From JAGXKT01 sp964531695 (GTDB lineage: Bacteria > Planctomycetota > Phycisphaerae > SM23-33), in the NCBI GenBank assembly GCA_964531695.1, contig CAZHEH010000007.1, positions 37,304 through 101,303 of the forward strand: a stretch of 64,000 nucleotides of DNA. The letters run 5' to 3'. A model generated the notes under the pieces. The model had not been told where the DNA came from. It searched no databases and saw only the letters and a program-made list of their open reading frames with translations. The position numbers were made by a program, and so were the translations under genes. This document shows, in pieces, positions 8,909 to 17,640 of the stretch; position 1 is the first letter of the stretch; every line of letters starts with the position of its first letter.

Positions 8909-8962
8909 TAGTAAAGCATTCTTTACTAACGTCTGCCGTTAGTCAAGGTTCCTTTACTAAAG
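8909..8962 (-). promoter_or_regulatory. fic promoter overlapped by an operator array
   Basis: Read toward fic, TTGACT (8941-8946) and AAGAAT (8918-8923) are 17 bases apart. Over them lie an eight-base inverted repeat TAGTAAAG/CTTTACTA (8909-8916 and 8921-8928, 4-base spacer) and a second, imperfect pair formed by 8938-8948 and 8951-8961. CTTTACTAA occurs exactly at 8921-8929 and 8952-8960. A dimeric repressor bound there would block the promoter; the winged helix of Fic itself is the obvious candidate. Confidence 0.65.
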
Positions 8963-9196
8963 AAGTCCGCGTCGGCCGTCCCCGCAGCCCCCACGGCCGG
9001 GGGACAAGGCCCACATTGCCCGCGCGACGCGGATGTGCGCACAGGCGTTCCTCCCCTTCGCGCGGCTCGGCCGATTTTTCGTCATTTTGCTTAAACCCTA
9101 TTCAGGCAAGACTTGCACTCGTTCCGGCCCGGCCGTGTGCCGCGTCTGTGCGCGCGCCACGCGGCGCGCGGCGGGGGAGGTCGAGGAGACGACGCA
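8963..9196. other. Leader region before the virion operon
   Basis: No gene is visible here. There is a T-rich patch near 9072-9100 (TTTTTCGTCATTTTGCTTAA) followed by TATTCA that might serve as a promoter, but no convincing -35/-10 pair. A purine-rich GGAGGTCGAGGAG just before 9197 supplies the ribosome binding site for the portal gene. No terminase gene is present upstream. Confidence 0.4.
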
Positions 9197-10840
9197 ATGG
9201 CCTTCGACCTGACGAACTTCCAAGACCCCGACCTCAGCAGCGACTACGTCCAGTACCTCGTCGAGCACGAGGCGCCGGATCGGGCCCGCCGGCTCGCCCG
9301 GGCTTGGGACTACTTCGCCAACCCGACCCGCCCGCTGAGCCGGACGCTCGCCGACGGCGGCGGAACCAGCGCCCGCCCGTACGTGCAGGCGCAGGAGCAG
9401 GGCCTCCCCGCACGCATCACCGGCCTCAACCGACTCGGATCGCGGACCCGCGAGACGAACCTGAGCCGCAAGGAAGTCGTCATCGAGAACGACATCGCCT
9501 GGCGGGTTCAGACGATGGTGGATTTCCTCTTCGGGCGTCCGGTGCGGGTGCGTTCGCTCGCGGCGGACGCGAATCTGGCGGCGACGATCGAGCAGGTCGT
9601 CGCGACGCTGCTGGAAGACAGCGGCGGCGTCGGCTTCTGCCAGGAAGCGGCCCTGTACGGGGCCGTATACGGCTTCGTGGACATCGCTCTCCGGACCCCG
9701 GCCGGCGGATCCGCCGTGTCCGGCCCCGCCCTGCCCAGCGCGGCGGGTCGCGGCGCGGGCGGTCCCCTTCCCGCCGACGCGCCACGCCGGCCGGGGCATC
9801 TCAACAACAACGCGCCCGACGCGGGCGCACAGACCGAGAATGCGGCAGGACCGCCCGGGCGAGCCCGGCCTGAACCGCGACTACAGCGGGCCCTGCAAGC
9901 GGCCCGCATGATCCAACTGGAGGCCCTGGAGGCCCCCCGGGTCCTGCCCATTCTCGCCGAGGACGACTGCCGCCGCATCCGCTACTGGGTGCAGGTCTAC
10001 CGCAAGCGTCCGCCGCGGCTGGCCCGCTCGCGGCGCCCGTGGTTCCTGCCGGGGCGCTCGCACGCCGCCCGCCCCGAGGAGGTCGAGGTCGTCGAGATTC
10101 TCGGCCCGACCTGGTGGCAGCGCTACGAGGACCGCCGCCTGGCGGCCGAGGGCCCCAACGCTCTCGGGCGGCTGCCCGTCGTGCACGTGCAGAACGTCGC
10201 CCAGCCGGGGCGCTACGAGGGGCTCAGCGACGTGCTGCCGCTGATTCCGCTTCAGGATGAGCTGAACACGCGGCTGAGCGACCGGGCGAGCCGCGTGACG
10301 TTCCAGTCGTTCAAGATGTACCTGGCCAAGGGCATCGACGACTTCCTCGAGCGGCCGATCGCGCCGGGACAGATGTGGGCGACGCACAACCTCGACGCCC
10401 GCATCGAGGAGTTCGGCTCGGACACCGGCTCGCCCAGCGAGGACGCCCACATCGAGCAGGTCCGCCGGGCGATGGACAAGGTCTCCGGCGTCACGCCGCT
10501 GGCGGCGGGGCTCATCGAGGGCAACGTCGGCCACCTCACCAGCGCCACGGCGCTGAAGGTCGTCCTGAGCGGCCTGCTGGCCCGCACGGCCCGCAAGCGT
10601 CTGACGTACGGCGCGGGTCTGGCCGGCGTGGTCGAGCTGGCGCTGGCGTGGCTGGACCGCACCGGCGCGCTGGCCACCCGCCCCGACGACCGGCGGATCG
10701 AGATCGACTGGCCCGGCGTCCTGCCGGAGGATGAGTCCGAGCGGCTCCGCAACGCGGTGGTCAAGTCCCAGCTCGGCGTCCCGGCCGGGCGCATCCTGGC
10801 CGAGCTCGGTTACGGCCCGACCCCCAACGACGTGCATTGA
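9197..10840 (+). CDS. Phage portal protein, SPP1 gp6-like
   Basis: 547 residues from ATG 9197, preceded by a GGAGG-type ribosome site; an upstream ATG at 9113 lacks one. Portal features include NLSRKEVVIENDIAWRVQTM followed by VDFLFGRPV near the N-terminus, PVVHVQNVAQPGRYEGLSDV, then IPLQDELNTRLSDRASRVTF and GVTPLAAGLIEGNVGHLTSA in the stem/wing region, as in dodecameric portals of the SPP1/gp6 family. Portals sit at one capsid vertex and conduct DNA. Residues of about 155-235 form a Pro/Ala/Gly-rich low-complexity stretch that looks like an inserted linker. First gene of the virion operon. Confidence 0.85.
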   Translation: MAFDLTNFQDPDLSSDYVQYLVEHEAPDRARRLARAWDYFANPTRPLSRTLADGGGTSARPYVQAQEQGLPARITGLNRLGSRTRETNLSRKEVVIENDIAWRVQTMVDFLFGRPVRVRSLAADANLAATIEQVVATLLEDSGGVGFCQEAALYGAVYGFVDIALRTPAGGSAVSGPALPSAAGRGAGGPLPADAPRRPGHLNNNAPDAGAQTENAAGPPGRARPEPRLQRALQAARMIQLEALEAPRVLPILAEDDCRRIRYWVQVYRKRPPRLARSRRPWFLPGRSHAARPEEVEVVEILGPTWWQRYEDRRLAAEGPNALGRLPVVHVQNVAQPGRYEGLSDVLPLIPLQDELNTRLSDRASRVTFQSFKMYLAKGIDDFLERPIAPGQMWATHNLDARIEEFGSDTGSPSEDAHIEQVRRAMDKVSGVTPLAAGLIEGNVGHLTSATALKVVLSGLLARTARKRLTYGAGLAGVVELALAWLDRTGALATRPDDRRIEIDWPGVLPEDESERLRNAVVKSQLGVPAGRILAELGYGPTPNDVH

Positions 10841-10861
10841 CCCCCCAGGAAAGGACACGCG

Positions 10862-11398
10862 ATGAACGACCCGACACAAGACACGCCGACACCGGAGGAA
10901 GCCCAACCGGACAGCCCCGGGCTCGCCCCCGTGGCCGAGTCCATCAAGTACCGCCGCCGAGCGCAGCAGGCCGAGAGACGCGCCGAGGAGCTGGAGCGGC
11001 GGCTCGCCGAGCGGGCGGACCAGCTCGCCACGGCCGAGGCCCAACGGGACGAGGCGGCCCAGCAACTCGCCGCGACCGAGAACCGCGCCGCCGCCGAGCG
11101 GATGCTCACGGAGGCGGGCGTGGCGGACCTGGAGGCGGCGTCGCTGCTGTTGGCCCGGCGGGTGGACCTCGCCCAGCCGGCCGAGGGCGATTCGCTCCGC
11201 ACGGCCGTCGAGCACCTCCTGCTGGACAAGCCGTTCCTCCGCGGCGCCGCGCCGCAGTTGCCGCCGACCTCGGCCGGCGAGCGCGGCGACGCTCCGCTCG
11301 GAGCGCAGCTCGCCCAGGCGGCCGACCGCGCCGCGCGGCAGGGCGATCGGCGCAGCATCGCGCATTACCTCCGGCTGAGGCGCCAAGCGGCGAGCTAG
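10862..11398 (+). CDS. Coiled-coil scaffold-like protein
   Basis: 178 residues, 21 bases after the portal gene, with GGAAAGGA before the ATG. Residues of about 30-90 are a nearly continuous charged coiled-coil (RRRAQQAERRAEELERRLAE), followed by AAAERMLTEAGVADLEAASLLL and a basic C-terminus. Position between portal and capsid genes, acidic N-terminus, coiled-coil and basic tail are characteristic of head scaffolding proteins such as the GP20 type. No protease domain is fused to it and none is encoded nearby. Function inferred mainly from location. Confidence 0.65.
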   Translation: MNDPTQDTPTPEEAQPDSPGLAPVAESIKYRRRAQQAERRAEELERRLAERADQLATAEAQRDEAAQQLAATENRAAAERMLTEAGVADLEAASLLLARRVDLAQPAEGDSLRTAVEHLLLDKPFLRGAAPQLPPTSAGERGDAPLGAQLAQAADRAARQGDRRSIAHYLRLRRQAAS

Positions 11399-11568
11399 CC
11401 GACCGGGCCGTCGCGTGGGGCATGTGCGAGAGGCCCGTGCCACGCATGCGCGATTGCTCGAGCCGCAGCCATCGGATCGATGGGCCCAGGCGGGCCGAGA
11501 TTCCCCGGCCGTGCCGGGAAGGACGTACCCCACACGAACACGAACCTCGAACCTTCAAGGAGCACGAC

Positions 11569-12729
11569 ATGCCATTCACCGGAAAAGCAACCTACTCCGC
11601 CGGCAGCGCCCTGCCGGAACTGGCCGAGGACGTCGGCGACATCATCGGCATCGTCTCGCCGTATGAGACGCCGCTGCTGGACCGCCTCGGCGACGCGGCC
11701 CGACCCGCCACGAGCACCTACCACGAGTGGCTCGAGGACGAGCTGCTGCCCAACACCGACGCGATCGACGACAACGACTGGACCGACCCGGTCTCCGATC
11801 AGACCTTCGGCGTGGACCACCCCGAGCGGTTCCGCGTCGGCGACCAGGTCCGCCCCGCGGGCAGCTCCGAGCTGATGCTGGTGGCCGCGACGGACGCCGT
11901 CGCCGGCACGATCACCGTCGACCGCGGCTACGGCGGCACCGCGCCCGAGGACCTCGCCGACGACCAGGTGCTGCACATCCTCGGCAACGCGGCCCTGGAG
12001 GGCGACGACGCCCCGGCCGCCCGCTTCACCCACCGCGTCCGCAAGGGCAACTGGACGCAGATCTTCACCGCCGCGGTTCGCGTCAGCGGCTCGGACCTCG
12101 CCGTCCGGAAGCTCGCCGTCGCCGACGAGCTGGACTACCAGAAGCAGGAGCGGCTCCGCGAGCTGCTGCGCGACCTGGAAAGCACCGTCATCAACGGCAC
12201 GACCTCCGCGGCTTCGCCCCAGGGCTCGGCCACCGTCCGCCGCACGATGAAGGGCATCATCCCCTCGCTGACGACGAACGTGTTCCGGCCGAGCGTTGGC
12301 GGCTTCCCGAACGACGGCGACCTGACCGAGACGCAGCTCAACCTCGCCCTGCGCCGCATCTGGGAGGGCGCGTCGAGCCGCATCGACACGATCGTGGTCG
12401 GCGGCTACCAGAAGCGCCGCATCAACTCTTTCATCACGTCGGGGCGCTCGTACGGCCCGGACGACGTGACGTACCGCGAGCTGGTGAGCATCTACGAGAG
12501 CGACTTCGGCGTCTGCCGCGTCGTGCTGTGCCGGTCCGTCCCGGCCGACACGGTGCTGCTGCTGGACAGCTCCCGCGTCGAGGTGCTGCCGCTGGCCGGG
12601 CGGAGCTTCCACTTCAAGCCGCTCAGCGCCGCCGGCGACTACGAGGCCGGCGAGGTCATCGGCGAGTACACGCTGGAGCTGCGGAACGAGAACGCCCACG
12701 GCGTCATCACCGGGCTGGACATCTCCTGA
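11569..12729 (+). CDS. Major capsid protein, SU10/DUF5309 type
   Basis: 386 residues from ATG 11569, with AAGGAG nine bases upstream. The N-terminal segment EDVGDIIGIVSPYETPLLD and the following TYHEWLEDELLP are hallmarks of DUF5309 capsid proteins (HK97 fold) of SU10-like phages. An inserted beta-rich segment follows (about residues 83-140, SSELMLVAATDAVAGTITVD), then the long spine helix region (YQKQERLRELLRDLESTVIN) and an A-domain with DTIVVGGYQKRRINSFITSG. It would form the icosahedral shell. A 170-base gap with a TTCCC/GGGAA hairpin precedes it, perhaps for high-level expression. The gene is intact. Confidence 0.85.
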   Translation: MPFTGKATYSAGSALPELAEDVGDIIGIVSPYETPLLDRLGDAARPATSTYHEWLEDELLPNTDAIDDNDWTDPVSDQTFGVDHPERFRVGDQVRPAGSSELMLVAATDAVAGTITVDRGYGGTAPEDLADDQVLHILGNAALEGDDAPAARFTHRVRKGNWTQIFTAAVRVSGSDLAVRKLAVADELDYQKQERLRELLRDLESTVINGTTSAASPQGSATVRRTMKGIIPSLTTNVFRPSVGGFPNDGDLTETQLNLALRRIWEGASSRIDTIVVGGYQKRRINSFITSGRSYGPDDVTYRELVSIYESDFGVCRVVLCRSVPADTVLLLDSSRVEVLPLAGRSFHFKPLSAAGDYEAGEVIGEYTLELRNENAHGVITGLDIS

Positions 12730-12802
12730 CCCGCGCGGGCCGACGGTGCGGCGGGTCGATGGCCGGCCCGCCGCGCCGCTCCCGCCCGAGGAGGACGAGC
12801 CG

Positions 12803-13456
12803 ATGACATCCTTCTGCACGGACAGAGACCTGCTCGCGGCCGAGCCGCTGATCTACCTCAGCGGCGGCTTCCCGGCCCAGGCCCCGGCCGCGGGCGACGA
12901 CGGCGAACTCGACGGCACGAGCTTTACCTCGGCCGGCAGCGACTTCGCCGCCGCGGGGGCCGCCCCCGGCATGGTGCTGCGGGTCGCCGACGGCCCGCAG
13001 GCGCAGCGAAGGGCCCTGGAGGTCGTCTCCGTCGAGGGCCCGACGGCACTGACGGTGTCCGTGCTCCGCCCGGATGCCGAAGCCGACGCCGTGCCGCCGG
13101 TCGCGGGCACCGGGCTTCACTTCGAGCTGCGGACCTTCGCGGCGCAGATCGCCTCCGTCTCGGCCACGCTGGCCGAGAAGCTCCGCACCGCGTCGGAAGC
13201 GGCCGGCATCTCCGCGGCCGAGTTCGCGGACTCGGCCCAGCTCGCCCGGTGCTGTGCGGCCGGCGTGTTGGCGAGCGTCTACACCGCCCGCGCCGAGAAC
13301 GCCGCCGCCGAGGACGCCAACTGGACCAAGGCCGAGCACTATCGCCGCGTGTTCCGCCGGAGCCAGGTGCGGCTCCGACTGGCGGTGGACGCCGACTCCG
13401 ACGGCACGGCCGAGAGCACGCGAACGCTGGGGCACGTCGCCCTGCGGAGGGTCTGA
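12803..13456 (+). CDS. Head-tail connector-like protein
   Basis: 217 residues from ATG 12803 (GAGGAGGACGAG upstream; the reading from 12746 has no ribosome site). The N-terminus (FCTDRDLLAAEPLIYLSGGF) and C-terminal helices (ISAAEFADSAQLARCCAAGV, then TKAEHYRRVFRRSQVRL) frame a beta-rich insert (about residues 45-105). It directly follows the capsid gene, where adaptor or connector proteins are encoded. No family is firmly recognised. Confidence 0.5.
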   Translation: MTSFCTDRDLLAAEPLIYLSGGFPAQAPAAGDDGELDGTSFTSAGSDFAAAGAAPGMVLRVADGPQAQRRALEVVSVEGPTALTVSVLRPDAEADAVPPVAGTGLHFELRTFAAQIASVSATLAEKLRTASEAAGISAAEFADSAQLARCCAAGVLASVYTARAENAAAEDANWTKAEHYRRVFRRSQVRLRLAVDADSDGTAESTRTLGHVALRRV

Positions 13457-13458
13457 GC

Positions 13459-13893
13459 GTGACTTCCACCGAAACCGCCATCTGCCGGGACGCGGCCGCG
13501 GCGCTGGACGCCTCGGGCCTGTTCGCCGAGACGCACGTCGGGCTCGACGCGGCGAGCAATGCCGTGCCGCGGGCGAGCGTCGCCGTCGAGGGCCGCGAGG
13601 TCTTCCTCAGCGACGACCGCCCCAACGGCCTGTGGGTCCGCCTGCGCCTGCGCGTGTTCGTGCGGGACCGGGCGGACAACGTCGGCGACGGCGTCGCCCG
13701 CACGGCCGACCTGTGCGCCGCGGCGGGCGCGGCCCTGCTGGCGGACCCGAAGCGCGGCGGGCTCTGCCGGGACCTGCCCGTCGGGCGGGCGACGGAGTTG
13801 GGCGCGACGGACGCGGTCACGGGCGTGCGCCGCCCGGCCGTCGAGGCCTCGCTCGCCGTCCGCTGCCACTACGAGACGGAGGACGCGCCATGA
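13459..13893 (+). CDS. Tail-completion-like protein
   Basis: 144 residues from a GTG at 13459, two bases after the preceding stop. Its pattern, an N-terminal helix (AICRDAAAALDASGLFAETH), alternating strands (NGLWVRLRLRVFVRDRA), a helix, and final strands ending in LAVRCHYETE, resembles tail-terminator or neck-completion proteins that close the head-tail junction. The next gene starts inside its stop codon. Assignment rests on size, order and predicted secondary structure. Confidence 0.45.
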   Translation: MTSTETAICRDAAAALDASGLFAETHVGLDAASNAVPRASVAVEGREVFLSDDRPNGLWVRLRLRVFVRDRADNVGDGVARTADLCAAAGAALLADPKRGGLCRDLPVGRATELGATDAVTGVRRPAVEASLAVRCHYETEDAP

Positions 13894-14297
13894 CGCGCTA
13901 CGCTCGCATCGAATCGCTCCGCTTCGGCGCGACGGCGCTGCCCCTGCCGATCTCCGTCCGAGTGACGCGCCGGGCGGGGGTCCGCGCCGCCGCCGGCGCG
14001 GGCGACCGCTACGCCTCGAGCGTCGAGTTCGACGGCTGCCGCGTGGAGGCGGAGGTCCGGCTCCGCGGCACGGCCGCCGCCGAGAACCTCGCGCCCGGCG
14101 AGGAGGGGACGCTCGCCTTCACCGTCTCGGCGATGCGCGCGGGCGCGAGCGGGCGGAGCGTCAGAATCTCGGGCGCCGTCCTCACGAGCATCGAGATCGC
14201 GTACGAGCAGACGTCCGCCGCCGTCGCGGTGCTGCGACTCACGGCCGAGTCGGACGGCGGCGCGCACGACCCGCACGCCGCGGAGGATGACGAATGA
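13890..14297 (+). CDS. Small virion structural protein, beta-rich
   Basis: 135 residues, overlapping its neighbours on both sides by ATGA junctions. Mostly beta: FDGCRVEAEVRLRGTAAAEN, EGTLAFTVSAMR, SIEIAYEQTSAAVAVLRLTA. The position after neck genes and the duplicated-strand pattern would suit a tail-tube or baseplate component, but no named family is recognised. No tape-measure gene follows, so a long tail is unlikely. Confidence 0.5.
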   Translation: MTRYARIESLRFGATALPLPISVRVTRRAGVRAAAGAGDRYASSVEFDGCRVEAEVRLRGTAAAENLAPGEEGTLAFTVSAMRAGASGRSVRISGAVLTSIEIAYEQTSAAVAVLRLTAESDGGAHDPHAAEDDE

Positions 14298-14656
14298 CCA
14301 CGATCGACGCTCAAGCCCTGTTCGCCTCCGGCCCGCACTCGCTCCGGCCGGGAACGCCGCAGCGCCATATCGTCCGCCGCGGCCTGCCGGGGCTCGACGG
14401 AGAGCTGGCGCTCGACATGGGCCTCCGCTCGCGCCGGCTGGTGCACACCGGGCGGCTCCAGGGCCAGACCGCCCAGGAGGTCGCCGATCAACTCGCCGCC
14501 ATCGAGGCCCGCATCGACGGCCGGACGCACCTGCTCGCCGACGACCGGGCCGGAACCTTCCCCCGAGTGCTCATCGAGTCCTGCGAGCCGACGGCCATCC
14601 GTCGCGGTCGCCGCTTCTGGTGCGACTACGAAATCGTCTATCGCCAACTGCCATGA
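14294..14656 (+). CDS. Small tail-associated protein of unknown function
   Basis: 120 residues, coupled by ATGA to the genes before and after. Contains a basic strand-turn motif, IVRRGLPGLDGELALDMGLR, then SRRLVHTGRLQGQTAQEVAD, and a helical middle followed by WCDYEIVYRQ. The layout recalls short baseplate or DNA-circularisation N-terminal modules of phage tails, but this is a weak resemblance. It is clearly part of the structural operon. Confidence 0.45.
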   Translation: MTTIDAQALFASGPHSLRPGTPQRHIVRRGLPGLDGELALDMGLRSRRLVHTGRLQGQTAQEVADQLAAIEARIDGRTHLLADDRAGTFPRVLIESCEPTAIRRGRRFWCDYEIVYRQLP

Positions 14657-15372
14657 CGACCCTCGCCACGGACAACATCGACCGTCTCACGGCCGAGCCG
14701 ACCCCGAGCGGCTGGCGCGTCCGCTTCCGCTCCGCGCACCCCGGGCTGTGCCACCAGCTCTACGTCAACGGACGACTCGCCGACTTCACAGACACGCCCG
14801 CCGGCCGGGCGTTCGACGTGCCGGCCGGCCCCGAGCCGCGCGAGCTTTGCATCGCGGCCGTCGAGCCCGCGCGGCGCGGCGAGGACCTGTCCGGCCTGCT
14901 TCCGCCCGCGCTGCGCGAGCCCGGCTGGCTCTACACGGCCACGGTCGTGCGCGAGCCGGGCGCCCGAGCCGGCGACCTGCTGGCCGTGCGGAGCGACCGG
15001 GCCGACGCCCCGCTTCGGGTTCGCGAGTCGGCCCCGGACTGGCTGCCGCGCTGGGGCTTCGGCGCAAGCGCGTTCGGCCTGGGCGCCGCCGGCTACGGCG
15101 GCATCGGCGCGCCGGGCCTGGGCCGGGGCGGCTTCGGCGCCGGCCCGTTCGGCTTCGGGGCGGCAGTCCTCGAGCTTCGCGTGCCGCTGGCGGCGGACGG
15201 GACGCACGCGATCACCCTCCGCACGCGCTCCGCCGAGGGCCAGACGACCGACACGCCCGGCGGCGAGGTCGTCGCGCATCCGCCGCCCGCGCCCCCGGCC
15301 GCGCTGCACGCAACGGCATACGACCCGCAGACCCACGCACTCACACTCACCCTCGAGGACCCCACGCCATGA
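14653..15372 (+). CDS. Structural protein with Gly/Phe-rich repeat segment
   Basis: 239 residues, with overlapping start and stop codons on both sides. Two beta-rich domains resembling fibronectin-type folds (SGWRVRFRSAHPGLCHQLYV and VLELRVPLAADGTHAITLRT) are separated by a glycine/phenylalanine-rich stretch (about residues 135-172) with repeated FGA, GFGA and GYGG units. Such segments give flexible or self-associating linkers in fibres. A fibre-base or decoration role is inferred from position just before the large fibre-like gene. Confidence 0.45.
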   Translation: MTTLATDNIDRLTAEPTPSGWRVRFRSAHPGLCHQLYVNGRLADFTDTPAGRAFDVPAGPEPRELCIAAVEPARRGEDLSGLLPPALREPGWLYTATVVREPGARAGDLLAVRSDRADAPLRVRESAPDWLPRWGFGASAFGLGAAGYGGIGAPGLGRGGFGAGPFGFGAAVLELRVPLAADGTHAITLRTRSAEGQTTDTPGGEVVAHPPPAPPAALHATAYDPQTHALTLTLEDPTP

Positions 15373-16952
15373 CCGAACTCTACCCCACCGACGCCGAGCT
15401 GAACGCCCTGTCGGGCACCGTCGACCCCGAGCAGGAGGTCCTGTTCATCCCCACCGGCGAGAGCCCCTACCACACGAGCTTCTACAAGATGCTCCACCGC
15501 CTGCTCGACGTCGCGCGGCGGGCCGGCGACCTCCGCGTGTACAAGGACGGCGAGCTGACCTTCGGCGTCCGCGCCGGGCGGTTCCTCGACGGCGCCACGC
15601 CCGTGGAGTTCCCCGGCGCCGGCGAGCAGCCGCTGACCGACAACGCGACCCAGGCGATCTACCTGCTTGCCGACGGGACGCTCGCGGTCGCGACGGACGG
15701 CTTTCCCGACCCGGCCGCCGTGCCGAACATCCCGCTGGCGACGATCGACTGCGCCGACGGCGGCTACGACCACGCCGACATCACAGACTGCCGCGGGCGG
15801 GCCATGCTCTCCGCGGCCAGCGGCATGGCGGCCGCGGACGCCAACGCCCTGACCGGCGGGGGCATCGCCGGGGGCCTCCACACGCACGCCGCCGAGGGCA
15901 TCGAGGACGGCGCCGTGACGGCGGCCAAACTCGCCGCCGCGGCCAGCCAGGAAATCACGGCCAGCAATCAGACGATCCAGCACGACGGCCGGCGCCTCGT
16001 CTCGCTGACCACGCCCGACGGAGCGACCAAGGTGCTCGGCACAACCGCGGCGGCGGTCGCCGACGGAACCGTGGACGGCCAACTGCTCACGCTCCGATGC
16101 GCGGGCGGCGAGGGGTCGCTCCGGATCGCGGACAATCCCCCCACGGCCAACGTGGACCTGGGCGGCGACTGGTATCCGTACGAGACGGACATCGACGTGT
16201 CCCTGACCCTGATGTGGGACGCCTCCGCCGGGCTGTGGCGCGAGCTGTTCCGTTCCTCGGCCGCCAACGACAACTCGGGCCTCCTGGCCGCCGCGTCGGG
16301 CGGGCGGGACCACAGCAATACCGGCGGGTACGCCGGGAGCGCCGGCGGGCGCTTCAACGTGAACTCCCACAACTACACGGGCAGCGCCGGCGGCTTTTCC
16401 ATCACCAACAGCGGCCCGCGGGCGGGTTCCGTCGGCGGCCAGGGCAACACCAACTCCGGCGCATCCTCCGGCTCGGTCGGCGGCGTGCATGCGAAATGCC
16501 GCCATGAAGCCGAGTCGCTCGCCGCGTCCTACGGCCTGGAGGCGAGCCCCGGCGATTGTCAGGTGACGAACTTCATGCTGCGGGGCGATTACACGGCCGA
16601 CGCGAACGAACACACCACGCCCGTCTGGCATGAATTGACCTCGCCCGAGCGGTGGACGCTGGAGGCCGAGACGACGGTCGGATTCACGGTGACGGTCGTG
16701 GGCCGCAAGTCGGACGGCTCGAAGGCGGCGCTGTTCAAGCGGATGGCGCTGCTGGAGCGGGATGACTCGAACAACACAACCATCGTGGGTGCGGCCCAGA
16801 CCCTCGGCACGGACATCGCCGACGACGCGAACTGGGACGTGCAACTGTCGGCCGACGACACGAACGAAGCCCTGAAGATTGAGGTCCATGCCGCCGACAA
16901 CGACGGCGACGTGCGATGGACCGCCCACGTGCAGGCGCAGGTCTGCGGATAG
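15369..16952 (+). CDS. Fibre-like protein with YadA-head-type repeats
   Basis: 527 residues from an ATGA-coupled start. The N-terminal third carries ANALTGGGIAGGLHTHAAEG and DGAVTAAKLA, motifs common in phage tail fibres. Residues of about 315-375 form a repeat array of N-S/T-G-x-x-x-G-S-x-G-G units (GGYAGSAGGRFNVNS, GSAGGFSITNSG, GSVGGQGNTNSG), like the left-handed head repeats of trimeric adhesins. The C-terminal beta domain has WHELTSPERWTLEAE and ends in VQAQVCG. It is probably a trimeric receptor-binding or surface fibre. The final domain, a capping or binding module, is of no recognised family. Confidence 0.55.
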   Translation: MTELYPTDAELNALSGTVDPEQEVLFIPTGESPYHTSFYKMLHRLLDVARRAGDLRVYKDGELTFGVRAGRFLDGATPVEFPGAGEQPLTDNATQAIYLLADGTLAVATDGFPDPAAVPNIPLATIDCADGGYDHADITDCRGRAMLSAASGMAAADANALTGGGIAGGLHTHAAEGIEDGAVTAAKLAAAASQEITASNQTIQHDGRRLVSLTTPDGATKVLGTTAAAVADGTVDGQLLTLRCAGGEGSLRIADNPPTANVDLGGDWYPYETDIDVSLTLMWDASAGLWRELFRSSAANDNSGLLAAASGGRDHSNTGGYAGSAGGRFNVNSHNYTGSAGGFSITNSGPRAGSVGGQGNTNSGASSGSVGGVHAKCRHEAESLAASYGLEASPGDCQVTNFMLRGDYTADANEHTTPVWHELTSPERWTLEAETTVGFTVTVVGRKSDGSKAALFKRMALLERDDSNNTTIVGAAQTLGTDIADDANWDVQLSADDTNEALKIEVHAADNDGDVRWTAHVQAQVCG

Positions 16953-17066
16953 GGGACGGCCGAATTCGGCGCTCGACGCTCGACGCGCAACGTGCCGCGA
17001 GGCGTCGAAGGTCGGCCCGATTCCTCTGCTCGGGATCGCCGAACCGTCGCAATCGAGAACGCACCC

Positions 17067-17633
17067 ATGCCCAACACCTACAACATCTACCTCGGCATCG
17101 GCTCGGTGGAGGCCGTCGATTGGTCGCAGCCGGTGGTCGTGGCGAACGGGCCCGGCCCCGTCGAGGTTCCGCTGACGGCCGAGCCGGGCGTGCGATACGT
17201 CCTGGCGGCGCGGGCCGTGTCCGAGGCCGGCGTCGAGGAACGCAACACGCACGTGTCGGCCGTCGTCGAGGTCGATGAGGCCGGCGCGCTGCTGCCGCCC
17301 CCGCCGCCTCGGTGCGAGGACACGACGGCGCGCCTGCTGACGGACGGCGACGCGCGGGTCGAGTGGTCCTGTCGCGCCCGGCCGGGCCGGGCGGAGCCGG
17401 ACGGTTTCGACGTGTTCACCGACGACGGCACCGGGACGCTCGACCTGGCCACGCCCGCCGCCGCGCTCGATGCGGTCGGTCCGGATCAGCGCGAGTTCGC
17501 CCTACGGCTGACGCCCGCCGCGCCGCCGCTGAAGCTGGCCGTGCGCGGCCGCGCGGGCGGACGTGTCGGCCCACTGAGCCGAATCGTCACGCTGGCCGCA
17601 CCGGTCCCGCCCGCGCCCGCCAACGTCCTGTGA
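17067..17633 (+). CDS. Fibronectin-like virion protein
   Basis: 188 residues from ATG 17067, after a 114-base gap with short CGACGCTCGACGCG direct repeats. Two beta-sandwich-like halves are joined by a polyproline hinge (LLPPPPPRCE, about residues 74-83). Both halves have fibronectin-III spacing (YVLAARAVSEAGVEERN; LKLAVRGRAGGRVGPLSRI). Likely a fibre or decoration accessory within the tail region of the operon. Confidence 0.45.
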   Translation: MPNTYNIYLGIGSVEAVDWSQPVVVANGPGPVEVPLTAEPGVRYVLAARAVSEAGVEERNTHVSAVVEVDEAGALLPPPPPRCEDTTARLLTDGDARVEWSCRARPGRAEPDGFDVFTDDGTGTLDLATPAAALDAVGPDQREFALRLTPAAPPLKLAVRGRAGGRVGPLSRIVTLAAPVPPAPANVL

Positions 17634-17640
17634 GGAACCC

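Noticed and set aside
8876..9196. Search for a terminase, integrase or att site at the left edge of the virion operon
   Set aside because: No ORF with such motifs and no tRNA or direct repeat matching the right edge could be seen.
16300..16500. Repeat-rich part of the fibre gene as the variable region of a diversity-generating retroelement
   Set aside because: No reverse transcriptase or template repeat is present in the window; the repeats encode adhesin-like structural units.
15093..17252. Long minus-strand reading frame of 719 codons opposite the fibre genes
   Set aside because: It lies antisense to well-coupled genes, has the Arg/Gly/Val-rich composition of GC-rich shadow frames and shows no domain or ribosome site.
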